Assembly (NCBI GenBank): GCA_963675135.1
Contig: OY776131.1
Coordinates: 34,061,381-34,125,380, forward strand
Direction: 5' to 3'
DNA from: Galeopsis tetrahit
Taxonomy: Eukaryota > Streptophyta > Magnoliopsida > Lamiales > Lamiaceae
Length of the DNA: 64,000 nucleotides
Every line of letters begins with the position of its first letter. Positions within the stretch are counted from its first letter, which is position 1. Made by a program: the position numbers and the translations under genes. Shown in pieces: positions 9,876 to 21,047 of this stretch. Under the pieces are notes generated by a model that was not told where the DNA came from, did no database searches, and saw only the letters and a program-made list of their open reading frames with translations.

Positions 9876-11620
9876 GTGAATTCAAGCTCAATCGAGGCCT
9901 TAGACAGGGAGACCACATTTCTTTTCTTAATTACAATAGAGGGGGTCAGTGCTATGATGTTAAAAGCATCAAACGATGGGCTGTTTAAACCGTTGTGTAT
10001 TGGGAGGCAAAAAATTCGGATATCTCACTTGCAGTTCGCTGATGACACAATATTGTTGGGGGAGGAAGGACCAGACAATGCTAGATTCCTCAGTAGATTT
10101 TTGAAGATTATACACTTGGTCACTGGAATGCGCATAAATCTGGATAAATGTTAGGTGATCGGAATTAATTCCGATGAGAACACAGGCGGGAGGCAGCAGA
10201 CATACTGGGATGCAGGGTGGGTAACATGCCCTTTGTCTACTTGGGACTCAAAGTGGGGACAAACCACAAAACTGCTTTGGAATGGAATTATGTGATGTCA
10301 AAGGTTCAGAAAAAATTAGGTAAGTGGAAAGAAGCGAAGCTGTCAATAGGGCGACGTCTAACATTAGTTAATGCAATACTATCCTCACTACCGGTGTACT
10401 ATTTGTCAAAATATCGAGCGCCAAAGAAGACCATCAGAGAGTTTGTAAAACTTAAGAGAGAATTTTTAGTGGGGTAGGGGGAGCACCCACAAAATTCTAT
10501 GGGTTGAGTGGAAATCTGTGTGCAAATCTATACCTTTAGGGGGGCTAGGGGTGAGGGACTTGGAACAGTTCAACAAGGTGTTATTAGGTAAGTGGTTGTG
10601 GAGATTTCTTAATGAGAGGAATAGATTGTGGGCTAGGGTCATTAGATCTAAATTTGGTGAGTCGGGGGGTGGGGGGCTGAACTTGGGGGACACTGAGGAG
10701 GGGAGAGGCATCAAATTGAGAGGGTGGTGGAGCAGTGTGAGCAAGGCGGTTGGGATGGGGGGGGGGGGGGGAGTCGGGGGGCTGGTTTGCAAGAGGGGTT
10801 AGAAGGGTAGTCGAAAATGGGTTAAATACAAAGTTTTGGGAGGGAGTATGGGCGGAAGAGGGGTGTCTTAAATCGAGATTTGATAGACTGTATCAATTAA
10901 GCTCCAACAAAAATAGTTTCATTGGGAATATGGGGGCTTGGAGGGAGGGTGTATGGGAATATGAGTGGGATTGGAGAAGGGAGTTGAGAGAGAGAGATCG
11001 ATAGATTATCATGCTTAACGATTTATTGGCAGTGATTAACATGTACAACATCAAACGAGGGGAAGAGGACAAGTGGAGGTGGAAGCTAAGCCCGGATGGC
11101 TGTACCAAGGTGGCGTACAAGCGGCTCACCATGGAGGAAGAGGAGGTAACGTTGTCCGAGGAGGAGAAAGAGTGTTTCAGCCTAATCTGGAATACGGTTA
11201 TACTAACAAAAGTTAGCATCCACGTGTGGAGGAGCATCTTGGACAGGTTGTCTACCAAGGCAAATCTGCGTTGAAGGGGGGCACTACCACAAAACTCGAG
11301 TGCAAGCTGTGACTTCTGCCTAAGCCATTTGGAGACGGGTAAACATATTGCTACTGAGTGCCCAGCTTCATACCAGGTGTGGATGGGCATTACAAAATGG
11401 ATAGGGATACAGACTGTAATGACTCACAACCCTCTAATCAATTTATTACACTTTAGTAGATTGATGAAAGGGAAAAGAGGAAAATTGGTGGTTGTGTGCA
11501 TTTGGGAATGTGTTTCGTGGTCAATATGGAAGAGGAGAAATGCCAAGGTTTTTAAGAACGAGGAAAAGACAGGGTGTAAGCTGGTCGACGAAATTATAGC
11601 GAGACTCTGAAGCTGGATGG
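9876..11620 (+). pseudogene. LINE ORF2 reverse transcriptase (partial) and zf-RVT remnants
   Basis: Starts inside the RT with LNRGLRQGD (about 9885-9915) and reaches the catalytic box LQFADDTILLGE (near 10033). It continues with YLGLKVG (10240s), the thumb region GRRLTLVNAILSSLPVYYLS and GGLGVRDLEQFNK. The end has zf-RVT features: WKLSPDGCTKVAYKRL near 11090 and a Cys/His stretch before METGKHIATECPASYQVW. Several frameshifts, a stop after the box and a G-tract expansion near 10757-10770 inactivate it. The N-terminal RT palm motifs are deleted. Confidence 0.85.
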
Positions 11621-11846
11621 TGGGCATGGAAATTGTGGGAGCAGAACATTCCTTAGCAGACTGGATCAACGCTCCTAGAAGTGTTCTTGGGGTTTAAAAC
11701 TCTGATATAGGCTACTGATGTTATCATCCTAAAAATTGTTGTAATTCTGTTTTCAATATTCTGTATTCATCTTCTAGTTTCTGTAATTGCTTCCGAGGTC
11801 ATACCTTATGGCCAAGTTATGAATAAAAGTCCTTTGTAAAAAAAAA

Positions 11847-12514
11847 TGAATGAATGAATGTGATCTTAAAGTTAAGGGTTCTCCCTCTTTGGTTTATGGC
11901 ATGGGTGCAACTTATTATTACTATTGAGGCAAAAAAGAAAAATATTAGTCCTTCCAATTTAATTTATAATTATCTATATATTTGACAAAAATATTTATCA
12001 CATACTTAATTGAACATTTTCTTATTTAAAATAAGTACCTTCCTACTATATTAAATATTTCACTCAAACATCTTTTATTTATACCATATATCATTATTAT
12101 TTTTATGCTACCAAAAAAAATCTCTCAAATAAAATAGAAATACTCATACCATCATTCTCGAAAAGTAATTTATCACATTTAATATCAGTAATTGATACTC
12201 ATTTATCACCTTTTTTGACTAAATAATATTATGACTTTTTCAATATGCAAATACAATATTTTATAATGGCAAATTGTTGTATGTAATTGTATTTTAAGTT
12301 ATTTAAATAAATTTTTAATTGTGCAATAGAATTTTTTAATCCACTACATTAGAGCAAGTTAAAATTATGTCTCAATTCAACCGTGCAATTGAGTGCACAT
12401 AAAAAAGTCAATCAAGAATTTGATAGATTGCGCCAGTGAAAGTGAACGGTCTCGCACACATTGGTTGCACATGATTAGTGATTAATACGGATTTATACTT
12501 TTTATAGTTACACC
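11847..12514. other. AT-rich spacer, no gene seen
   Basis: Begins with short TGAA/TGAATG repeats just after the LINE poly(A). Long A/T tracts follow; no terminal repeats or open frames of note. Confidence 0.5.
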
Positions 12515-13010
12515 TTTTTTTTTTTGAACGGAAAAACGTATTTTATAGCCTCGAGTATTTGGGATACTCAACCCATTACATGTACAAGTATAAATTATAT
12601 ATCGGAGGCTCCCTCCCAACACATCTTTAAATCCTCTCCTCCTCCTGCCCTCACTCAAGCCACTCTATTCAACTAGACATAAAAAGGGGTCACAACACCA
12701 AGCTGAGATGGACGAATTTTGAGTTATGAGATTCTTCCCTCCTACCCATGCCCACATATTTATCTTAATCTTCTCCATCAGTTTCTTCTTATCTTGTCCA
12801 ACTCCATTGAATCTTCTTTCATTTCTGCAATTCCACAACTCCCGAATCACGCACGCCCAAAGGCTTGTCATTAATTTTCTCCTCACCTTGGAATTTCCCA
12901 TAGCCTCGGTGTGTTGCATAGCATGCGTGCCAACATTATTGTGTGGAACCATATTAATTTTAAGCCATTTATAGCATTCTCCCCATACTGCAAGCTCCAG
13001 TTGCATCGTG
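12515..13010 (-). mobile_element. 5'-truncated LINE tail
   Basis: On the minus strand this is a LINE 3' end: poly(A) (T-run at 12515-12525), a short 3' UTR and the last about 113 codons of ORF2 (12665-13006). The frame shows the terminal helix pattern LWACVIRELWNCRNERRFNG, equivalent to W-x-x-W-K-x-R-N-x-x-x-F in plant LINE ORF2 C-termini. All upstream domains are missing, as expected from aborted reverse transcription. No clear target duplication was found. Confidence 0.75.
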
Positions 13011-13015
13011 CAATT

Positions 13016-13339
13016 TCTTTTAATTTGTGATACCGTATCATTTATTAAATAATATCACTAGGCTTATAATTTAATATTGCAATATTTTACACACATACAA
13101 AATTATGTAGAAAAATATTGTAGTATTACATTATACAGATTAAATATAAATTTTTTTTATAATAGTTGAATGGGACAACTTGTGTATACCATTTTTTATC
13201 AATAGTGACACAGTCTCAGACTCTCGTACAAGTTTTTACCTTAAATCATCGGCTAAAACAATATTCTTACCATGCCGAAAAAAGTTTAATAACTGAAATA
13301 AAAAAGAGACAAATCAAATTTAAAACCAATTATATATAT
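13016..13339. other. AT-rich spacer
   Basis: No gene. A CAGTCTCAGACTCTCGTACA segment near 13210 resembles degraded MITE termini seen elsewhere in plants, without a partner. Confidence 0.4.
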
Positions 13340-13617
13340 TGTTGGGCTTAGGCCCAAGTGTTTTGGCCCAATGCCTTAACACAAAAGGCGCCAACTTGTT
13401 GCCCTAGTTGTTTATATCTTAGGCAGCCTCCGACTCAAGTCTGATTGGAGTCGTTCTTTTTTCTCACTCTTTGTGAAGTATAACAAAGAGTTAAGTGTGA
13501 AAGTCTTGAGTGTGGAGAGTTACCGTATGAACTTGGTTCCCTCTCTACTTATCCCAATCCCAGGTGCCTGAGCCTGTGTCTATCTTATCTCAACGGAGAC
13601 TACGATTAGACCCAACA
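13340..13617 (+). mobile_element. Solo LTR, 278 bp
   Basis: Starts TGTTGGGCTTAGGCCCA and ends AGACCCAACA, so it has the TG…CA borders and 7-base inverted ends (TGTTGGG/CCCAACA) of a plant LTR. A 5-bp duplication TATAT flanks it, though this lies in AT-repeat context. No internal domain or second LTR is adjacent, so it is most likely a solo LTR left by recombination, or a TRIM-type remnant. Confidence 0.75.
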
Positions 13618-14690
13618 TATATATATATATATATTAGGTTTCTTTATAATGTTACTCTGAACAAAAAAAAAAAAAAACTATTATTACTCTATAAAAACAC
13701 TAAAAAGAATGATGATTAAGTACCAATTTCAACTAAATATATAGTTTAAGGAGAAATATAATTAAGTAGGTGGCAAAGCGTGGTTAAAGTCGGTGGAGGA
13801 GAAAATATTGGAATAGTTTATCTCAGAGTATAAATTCGTTGTTGAACCTTTAATAAAAATAAAAATAAATGAATATATTTATTCGTTGAACAAACATATT
13901 AACATTAATATGGTCACGCCGCCAGCCTGTTCCCAATCATTCTCACACGTCATAGCCACCTTCAACTCATTTCATTATGTTAATTAATTTCTATTTTAAT
14001 TCTCCATAATTATAAATGTTTGATTTCAATTTGATTAATGGGTAAAGAAAACCACTCTTAAATTAATCCTTAATATTATTCGATTTCCTAAATCTTAATT
14101 AATTTGCGTTACATTATTATGTGATAATGAACTATGTCGTCAACCATATCCGAATTTGAGTAGTTTAAAATTTTAGAATCGAGTAATTGTAATTGTTGAG
14201 GTAAATTTTCAACCATATTTGAATATCTCGTTGTTAATTATGATTCCTAGTTTTTTGTTAATATTTAATTAATTTTTAAATTTAAATATTTAATTAATGT
14301 GAACTCATTACTATATACACCGAATAACGAAATTGAGACTTTGATTTCACTTAATCACGTGGGTTCAATGATCATCAAATTTGTGAGAGAATCTTATTTT
14401 GGTTACCATACATGTTTTTCCATGTAGTTTCCAAAGTAGGTCCCACATAATATTTTTTAATTCCTATATTTCATTTTTTTTTAATAAATGCCGGTGTGAA
14501 TTTTAACAACAAATTAAAATTTCATGTCAACAATACCATTCATTAATATTAACAAAGGAGTAGTTAATCTGGTATAGAAATTTTTTTGAACATAGGATGT
14601 AGAGATAATAACATAAAATGAGTTAGTTTTGAAGAATATTATGAGAAAGATAGTTATAATGATTTGTGAGGAATGAATAAAGGTAAAATG
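13618..14690. other. AT-rich spacer left of the full-length LINE
   Basis: A short (TA)n run follows the solo LTR. The rest is AT-rich with no gene or element recognised. Its last nine bases (GGTAAAATG, 14682-14690) are the proposed target duplication of the next LINE. Confidence 0.5.
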
Positions 14691-15244
14691 GATAAATGAG
14701 AATATTTATTAGTTTCCTCTCTCTATTTTCTCTCCTGAGAGCCCAGTAGAGAGTTTCTTCCGAAGATATTATCTTCTCCATGAATTTCCTTATTAAATTC
14801 TCCTTAAATTGCATTTAGTGTTTTGTTAGGCGTGCTATGGTATTAATTGTGCAACACAAATTATACAAACATTCGACATCATGAAGATTGCCTCTGGTAA
14901 GGTGTTATTTTACTCATCATTGAAATTTTCTGGGATTTTATAATCCACTCGCGGAGAGTACGGTACACTTGCTTCAAGATTGGGGTGAAATTTATGTTGG
15001 GCCTCCTTTTGTATGCGTGTTTGGATTAGGATTGAAGGGCGTATAGATAAGTGGAATGTTTGGAAGAAAAATTGGATTTCGAATCACCCAAGATTTTTCT
15101 TTTACAGAATGGCCAATAGTTTACCACTACACCCATGGTTTCTTGGCCGAATATGCAGCTATTTATTTGAGGGCTAGGGTATTTGGAAAGACACACTTGA
15201 GTCTTTTTCTTCTCTTGTATGAGCCTCTCTATCTTCTTCACAAA

Positions 15245-16870
15245 ATGGAAATGGCTATACAAAAACAGTTTGATGAGTTTTCAATCTCTGAAAAAGAGGG
15301 CTCTAGCATAAGGGGCGATCCAAATGAGCTTATCACCCCTACTTCTTCGGTCATAATGCGGTTTGTGTCAAGGAGGTTCTTTAACATTCATGAGTTAAGG
15401 CGCCTCCTCTCAACAAACTGGAAGGTTGCCTCTCCCATTGTGCTCACTTCTGTTGGAGATGGCAGATATGTTATTGATTTCCAGAAGAAGGAGGAAATGG
15501 AGGACATTCTAGACATGCAACCATGGAATCTTCGCCGATCGTTGATGGTGCTTCGACAGCTTGCAGGTTCTGACTGTTATGCTACTATCAAAATGGATCA
15601 GGTTCCTTTTTGGGTCCAGATCCATGGATTACCAGCGCATGCAATGACAAAAGCTACTGGTGAAAGAGTGGGTAGTCATCTTGGTGAAGTGGTGTGTGTG
15701 GATGCTAAGGAGGGTGAAAGAGTGTGTGGGGAATCATTACGAGTTCGTGTGTTGCTGAATACGGAGGCCCCTTTATGCAGGTTCACTCATTTCACGGTGG
15801 CTGAAAATACTACGGTGATTTACTTTCGTTATGAGAGGCTGTCCGACTTCTGCTACTTTTGTGGACACCTCACTCACTCGGTTAGGGGGTGCAATCGAGT
15901 AAAGGATAAGGATGAGGACTGGTTTGAAAGTCGAAAGTACTTTCCGGAATGGCTGAGGGCGGATAAGCAGAATAAACCGTTGGAGAGGGACATGCAAGAG
16001 TTTTTTCAACTTCTAAGGTATAAGGAGGCCAATGATAGAGCAGTTGCGGAAGAGGAGGCCAATGAGGAGGCCAACGTAGAGGCACAGAGAGTGGAAAGGG
16101 GCAAGCAGGTGATCGAGGTAGATGACCAAATTAGCAATGAATCGGAAAAGAAACGGAAGGCGAAGGGGAAGGCTATCTTGATAGACGAAGGGGTTAAGGA
16201 GATGTGGGAGGCTGCTGAGAAGGAGGTTATGAACACTCAATGGAATTTGAATGCAGATTATCACTCTCCAGAGAATGACAGGGAAGTGGTGTACACTTTC
16301 CAAGACCTAATAGCACGAAGAGATGCTGCTGATGCGACAGTTGGCTCCGGGCTGGGTAAGGTGGACCCAAGAACAGGTTTGTTGTTAGAACAATTGAGTT
16401 TTACTGTTCCTGCAGGTTTTCAATATCGAATGGCGAAAGACCCACTCTGGGGTCAAGATAATGGTAAAGACTACAGGGTTGTGCACCATGTTGGAAAGTG
16501 TTTTAAGTCATTCGATTTCACTGCTTATGTGGAAGTTATTAATGAGGGAGAGCAGCCTTATGTTCCTTATAGGGAGGAAGTGGATCAGTCTAATTGGTCT
16601 GGAGAAGAGGTAAATCAGAGGGAGAGAGTAAATACTGAAACTGAAGAGACTGATATTATTCCTGACAATATGAAATCGGGGAAAAAGAGGTTGTGGAAGG
16701 ATCATTCGGCTGATTTGGCCGATTTTATCCGAGCGGAGCATGTGAGAAACGAGATTGATGGTCTGTTTTTCCTTAAGAAGGCACGCAGCATGATTGAAAC
16801 TTACGGATCGGAACTTTCGATCCCTGGAGAGGCGGAGGTTGAGGTGACTCAACCCCGCCATGGCGAATGA
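15245..16870 (+). CDS. LINE ORF1: DUF4283/zinc-knuckle RNA-binding protein
   Basis: Intact frame of 541 codons from the ATG at 15245 (MEMAIQKQFDEF…). The frame is open upstream to 15056, so a 604-residue form is possible, but the 15245 start fits a plant LINE ORF1. In the shorter form, residues about 35-200 match the DUF4283 pattern (VIMRFVSRRFFNIHELRRLL … PFWVQIHGLP … CRFTHF). A CCHC zinc knuckle (CYFCGHLTHSVRGC) follows near residue 206. Then comes a long acidic, Glu/Lys-rich linker (EEEANEEANVEAQ…). The protein should bind the LINE RNA and form the ribonucleoprotein needed for retrotransposition. Its TGA (16868-16870) overlaps the ORF2 start codon as ATGA, suggesting ORF2 is translated by termination-reinitiation. 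Confidence 0.85.
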   Translation: MEMAIQKQFDEFSISEKEGSSIRGDPNELITPTSSVIMRFVSRRFFNIHELRRLLSTNWKVASPIVLTSVGDGRYVIDFQKKEEMEDILDMQPWNLRRSLMVLRQLAGSDCYATIKMDQVPFWVQIHGLPAHAMTKATGERVGSHLGEVVCVDAKEGERVCGESLRVRVLLNTEAPLCRFTHFTVAENTTVIYFRYERLSDFCYFCGHLTHSVRGCNRVKDKDEDWFESRKYFPEWLRADKQNKPLERDMQEFFQLLRYKEANDRAVAEEEANEEANVEAQRVERGKQVIEVDDQISNESEKKRKAKGKAILIDEGVKEMWEAAEKEVMNTQWNLNADYHSPENDREVVYTFQDLIARRDAADATVGSGLGKVDPRTGLLLEQLSFTVPAGFQYRMAKDPLWGQDNGKDYRVVHHVGKCFKSFDFTAYVEVINEGEQPYVPYREEVDQSNWSGEEVNQRERVNTETEETDIIPDNMKSGKKRLWKDHSADLADFIRAEHVRNEIDGLFFLKKARSMIETYGSELSIPGEAEVEVTQPRHGE

Positions 16871-19800
16871 AGCTCTTGTGCTGGAACGCGCGTGGAATTT
16901 GCAGCATACGTGCGTTCTCGAAGTTGCGTGATCTTGTTTCTAGATATAAGCCTACTATTTTCTTTATATCAGAATGTAAATGTAACTCTTCTTTTGCTGA
17001 AGTACTAAGAGTTCGGTTAGGGTTTACTAATGTATTTTGTGTTAACTCATGTGGCCGCGCTGGTGGCTTGGTTATGTTTTGGAATGGAAGCATGGTATCT
17101 ATTTTGTCTTATTCTGTTGGACACATTGATTGTTCAGTCTCAAATCCGGTTGGTAATTGGAGATTTACATGTTTCTATGGTAATCCTTGTCCACAAAAAA
17201 GATCTTCCTCTTGGCAATTGTTAAAAAGACTTAGAGATTACCAATCTAACTTAGCTCAAACTTGGATTGTTGGTGGTGATTTTAATCAAGTACTGTTTAA
17301 TGGGGATAAGAGTGGTGGGTTAAAGGCCAACATTGTGAATATGGATCTCTTTCAAGAGGCAGTTTCATATTGCCAACTTAAAAGTGTGAAAATGAAGGGA
17401 CCAAGGTTTACTTGGCATAATTGTAGGAAGGGCCAAAACTACATCAAGGAAAAGATTGATAGATTCTTGGTAAATGATGATTGGATGAATTTATTTTCAT
17501 TTCATGAAGCGTCTGTTCTGGATTATTGTGGCTCTGATCATCGACCGATCTTTATGGAATTTGATATAGCTAAGCCACATCTGAAGTCACAGCATCCTAA
17601 AGCTTTTAGGTTTGAAAACTACTGGATGAAGGAAGGAGATTTTGATAAGGTTATGAATGTGGCCTGGAGTTCTTCTGCAAATATTCTGCCTCTTCATGAA
17701 ACTTTGAGTTCCTGTGCTACAGTTATTCAGAATTGGGCTAAGAATAAGGGTGGAATGCTTGCTTACAGGATCAAACAAAAAAGGAATTTGATTAATCAAA
17801 TATTGAATGATGACTCTTGTACTCCACCTATGGATCAAGTTAAAAATCTGGAGAATGATTTAGCAAAACTTGAGACACAAGAAGAATGGTTTTGGAAGCA
17901 AAGAGCTAGGGTCAATTGGCTGAAAGAAGGAGATCGTAACACAAAGTTTTTCCATTCGAGGGCTAATCTTAGGAGAAGAGTGAATGAGATTAGACATATC
18001 CAAGATGAAGATGGTCATAATGTTGAGTCACAGGATGGGATTCGGAAGGTTTTCTTACACTATTTTCAGAATATTTTTGATTCTGGCAACCCATCTGTTA
18101 GAGATATTAGTAGAGCGACACAATCATTAAATATGAAAATGTCGCAAGATACTGCTAAATTTCTTCAAGTTCCCTTCTCCAGAAATGAGGTTTTTAAAGC
18201 AGTTAAAGAACTTTCGCCATGGAAGGCGCCGGGGCCTGATGGATTTCCAGCCTCATTTTACCAAAAAGAATGGTCAACTATTGGCAATGATGTTGCAGAT
18301 GCAATTCTTTGAGTGCTTAATGGAAATGATAATCTGCAATCCTGGAATCAGACGATCATTACGCTTATACCAAAGACAGGTAATCCAGTTACTCCTAAAC
18401 AATTTAGACCTATTAGTCTTTGCAATGTGTCGTATCGTATTTTGGCTAGAACAATGACTAATAGGTTAAAATTTGTGTTGGGAGAATTGATTGATCATCA
18501 TCAAAGTGCGTTTGTCCCTGGTAGGAGTATTACGGATAATATTTTATTGGCATATGAGGGGAGGCATTTTCTTAAATCCTCTAAAAGCAAGACGGGGTAT
18601 GCGGCTTTGAAACTAGATATGAGTAAGGCGTATGATAGGATTGAATGGCCCTTTCTTAAGTCTGTGCTTTGTGCTATGAATTTTCCGGAGAGCTGGATTC
18701 ATTTGATTTGGAAATGCATTTCTTCTGTGACTTACAGTATTAATATAAATGGGGAGAATTCGGATTTTTTTGCTCCTACTCGGGGTCTTCGTCAAGGGGA
18801 TCCATTATCTCCTTATCTGTTTGTGTTATGTGCCCAGGTTTTCTCATCACTAATATCATCAGTGGTAGATATCAATCAGATTTCAGGGATAAGGATTGCT
18901 AGATCAGCCCCTATTCTGTCACATTTGTTTTTTGCGGATGATAGTCTTTTATTCTTTAAGGCTACAAAAGGGGAAACGCAAGCAATTGTGAACTGCATCT
19001 ACACATATGAAAAGGCTTCAGGACAGCTTGTTAATCGAGATAAATCCTCTATCACATTTAGTCAGCACATATGCCAAGCTAATGTCTCTCAGTCAAAAAC
19101 AATGTTGGGTATAAGATCTTCTCAGGGACATGAGTTTTATTTGGGCCTTCCAGCTATGATACCAAAGGCAAAAAAATTGAAATTTGACTACTTGGTGGAT
19201 AGTGTTAGGAAAAGGATACTATCTTGGGGTCATAAGTTCTTTTCGGAGGGCGGGAGAGAAGTCCTTATCAAAGCAGTTCTACAAGCACTTCCTTCTTATG
19301 CTATGTCTTGCTTTCGGATTCCAGTTGCGACTTGTGGGGAAATTGAAAAACTCATGGCAGGATTTTGGTGGGGGGATAATACTATGGATAGGAAAAAGCA
19401 CTGGAAAAAGTGGAGTCACCTTTGTATGTCAAAAAATGAAGGAGGGTTGGGGTTTCGGAGTATGGTGTTATTCAATAAAGCATTATTGGCAAAACAACTT
19501 TGGCGAATCATTTTCATGCCAAATTCTTTGATGGGCAAGATTTTTAAAGCCAAAGTATTTTGCTAATATTACTTTATCAAATTTTTCATTGGGGTCGAAT
19601 CCGTCCTTTATCTGGAGATCTTTAATCTGGAGTAAAGAAGTGCTTGATGAGGGGGCTATTTGGAGGATTGGAAAGGGTGATCAGATTCATATTTTCAAAG
19701 ATAATTGGGTTGGTGGTTTGGATAATGGGCGTATTCAATCCAAAAATGTTAGTGCATCTACTGTGGACCGGTTTCTTTTGGATTCTGGGTGCTGGAATGA

Positions 19801-20988
19801 ACAACTGGTACGCCAAGCTTTTTTGCCACATGAAGCTCAGAAAATTTTAGCCACTACGACAGAAGGTTTGGAGAAATAAGATTATATAAGTTGGCCATTC
19901 TCGTCGCATGGATGCTTCACGGTGGCGTCGGGTTACGAATTTGCTGTGGCAAAGCAAGCTAAAGGATTGCAGCGTGATAATGATGGCCCATCTAATCAGG
20001 TTTTCATGAAGAAGGTGTATGGCACAATTTGGAATCTCCAAATTCCACAGAAGGTTAGAATTTTTGTCTGGAAATTGGCAAAGAATATTATTGCTTCTGA
20101 AGGGAATTTAGCCCGTACGCATGTCCCTGTAGAAAGCTTTTGTTACTGTTGTGGATTTGGGTATGCTGATACTATGCATTGCTTATTTTTGTGTCCATTT
20201 GCGAAGCATACTTGGAAGTCGTTGGGTTTATGGCATTTGATTTCTCAAGCGGTAAATGAGGATGGATTGGTTTTCTGTGTTGGACTTCTCAGTTTTTGGA
20301 AATAGATTATTTGGCTTTGATTATGATGGTGGCATGGGCAATTTGGAAAGAAAGATGCAATTATGTTCATACTGATAGCAAGGTGGGGAGATTTGCTAAG
20401 GTGGAGTATAATGTGGATTGGGCAGTGTCGTATTGGAATGATTTTAAATGCTCAAAATTCATTGCAAATACTTCAGCGGATTTCATTGTTAAATCAAAAG
20501 AACTGGGACATAATTTGGATGAAGGTAATGTTCTATTTACTGATGCTGCTTTCAATATGGATAAAGAGTTTTTTGCAGTAGGATTTGTAGTTATTAAATG
20601 TGAAACTACTATTCTATTAGCTGGGGCCATGCGAATTCCGAAACCAGATTCGGTGTGTGCAGCGGAATTACAAGCTGTTGAGAGAGGTTTGAGTGTTTGT
20701 GACCAAAAAAACATAAAGCTTAATGGTGTTCGTTCGGATTCTTCAGACGCCATCGAATTGATTATGAATAGAAAGAATGCAAATGGTGTGTTTGGTCAGG
20801 TTATCAAGAACATATTGGGATTGCTTCAAAAACAGTCACTATGGGACTGTCACCACATTCCGAGGCACAGGAATCAGGTTGCTCACGAATTGGCTCAACA
20901 ATGCTTATACACTTCTACTCCTTACGATTGGAATGAAGATGTTTGTCCTCAATATTTCAAGGATCTCTTATCTGCTTCTTCAGGATGA
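16867..20988 (+). pseudogene. LINE ORF2: endonuclease, reverse transcriptase, zf-RVT, RNase H (broken)
   Basis: Domains in order. Endonuclease at 16867-17560: MKLLCWNARGI, FISECK, GGDFNQVL and the catalytic GSDHRPI. RT at about 18200-18960: PWKAPGPDGF, FRPISLCNVSYRI, LDMSKAYDRIEW, RGLRQGDPLSPYLF, and FADD at 18931-18942. Then the zf-RVT region (about 19900-20230, CYCCGFGYADTMHCLFLC) and RNase H (about 20530-20900: TDAAF, AAELQAV, SDSSDA and HRNQVAHELA supply D, E, D and H/E positions). Damage: TGA at 18310-18312, a one-base insertion near 19555, TAA at 19877-19879 and a frame change near 20300. It would nick target DNA and reverse-transcribe the element if intact. Confidence 0.9.
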
Positions 20989-21047
20989 AGTAGAATTGGT
21001 CTTATTTGTTATTCCTTGATGTATTTGTCAAAAAAAAAAAAAAAAAA

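Larger units (their letters stand above)
6890..11846 (+). mobile_element. Decayed L1-type LINE, host of a CACTA insertion
   Basis: Remnants in order: tail of ORF1 (6985-7268), endonuclease start (7269-7468), a CACTA element (7469-9443), rest of the endonuclease (9447-9875), partial reverse transcriptase and zf-RVT region (9876-11620), and a 3' UTR ending in AATAAAAG and a short poly(A) at 11838-11846. It is 5'-truncated and has many stops and frameshifts. A large internal deletion joins the endonuclease directly to the second half of the RT. The TGAATG repeats after the poly(A) hid any clear target duplication. There is no RNase H domain, so it belongs with the copy at 22473-29165. Confidence 0.85.
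14691..21047 (+). mobile_element. Near full-length L1-type LINE with RNase H
   Basis: About 6.36 kb: 5' UTR (14691-15244), ORF1 (15245-16870), ORF2 (16867-20988) and a 3' UTR ending in an 18-base poly(A) (21030-21047). The flanking GGTAAAATG (14682-14690 and 21048-21056) is a plausible 9-bp or slightly longer target duplication and sets the 5' end. ORF1 is intact. ORF2 has two in-frame stops and two frameshifts, so the copy is inactive in cis but looks fairly young. Unlike the minus-strand LINE at 22473-29165, it encodes a C-terminal RNase H domain and a zinc-knuckle ORF1. Confidence 0.9.

Noticed and set aside
10466..10792. Pro-rich minus-strand frame
   Set aside because: It is the antisense of the LINE ORF2 remnant with an expanded G tract.
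11838..11870. Target duplication for the LINE at 6890-11846
   Set aside because: The bases after the poly(A) are simple TGAATG repeats, and no matching stretch was found at the uncertain 5' end.
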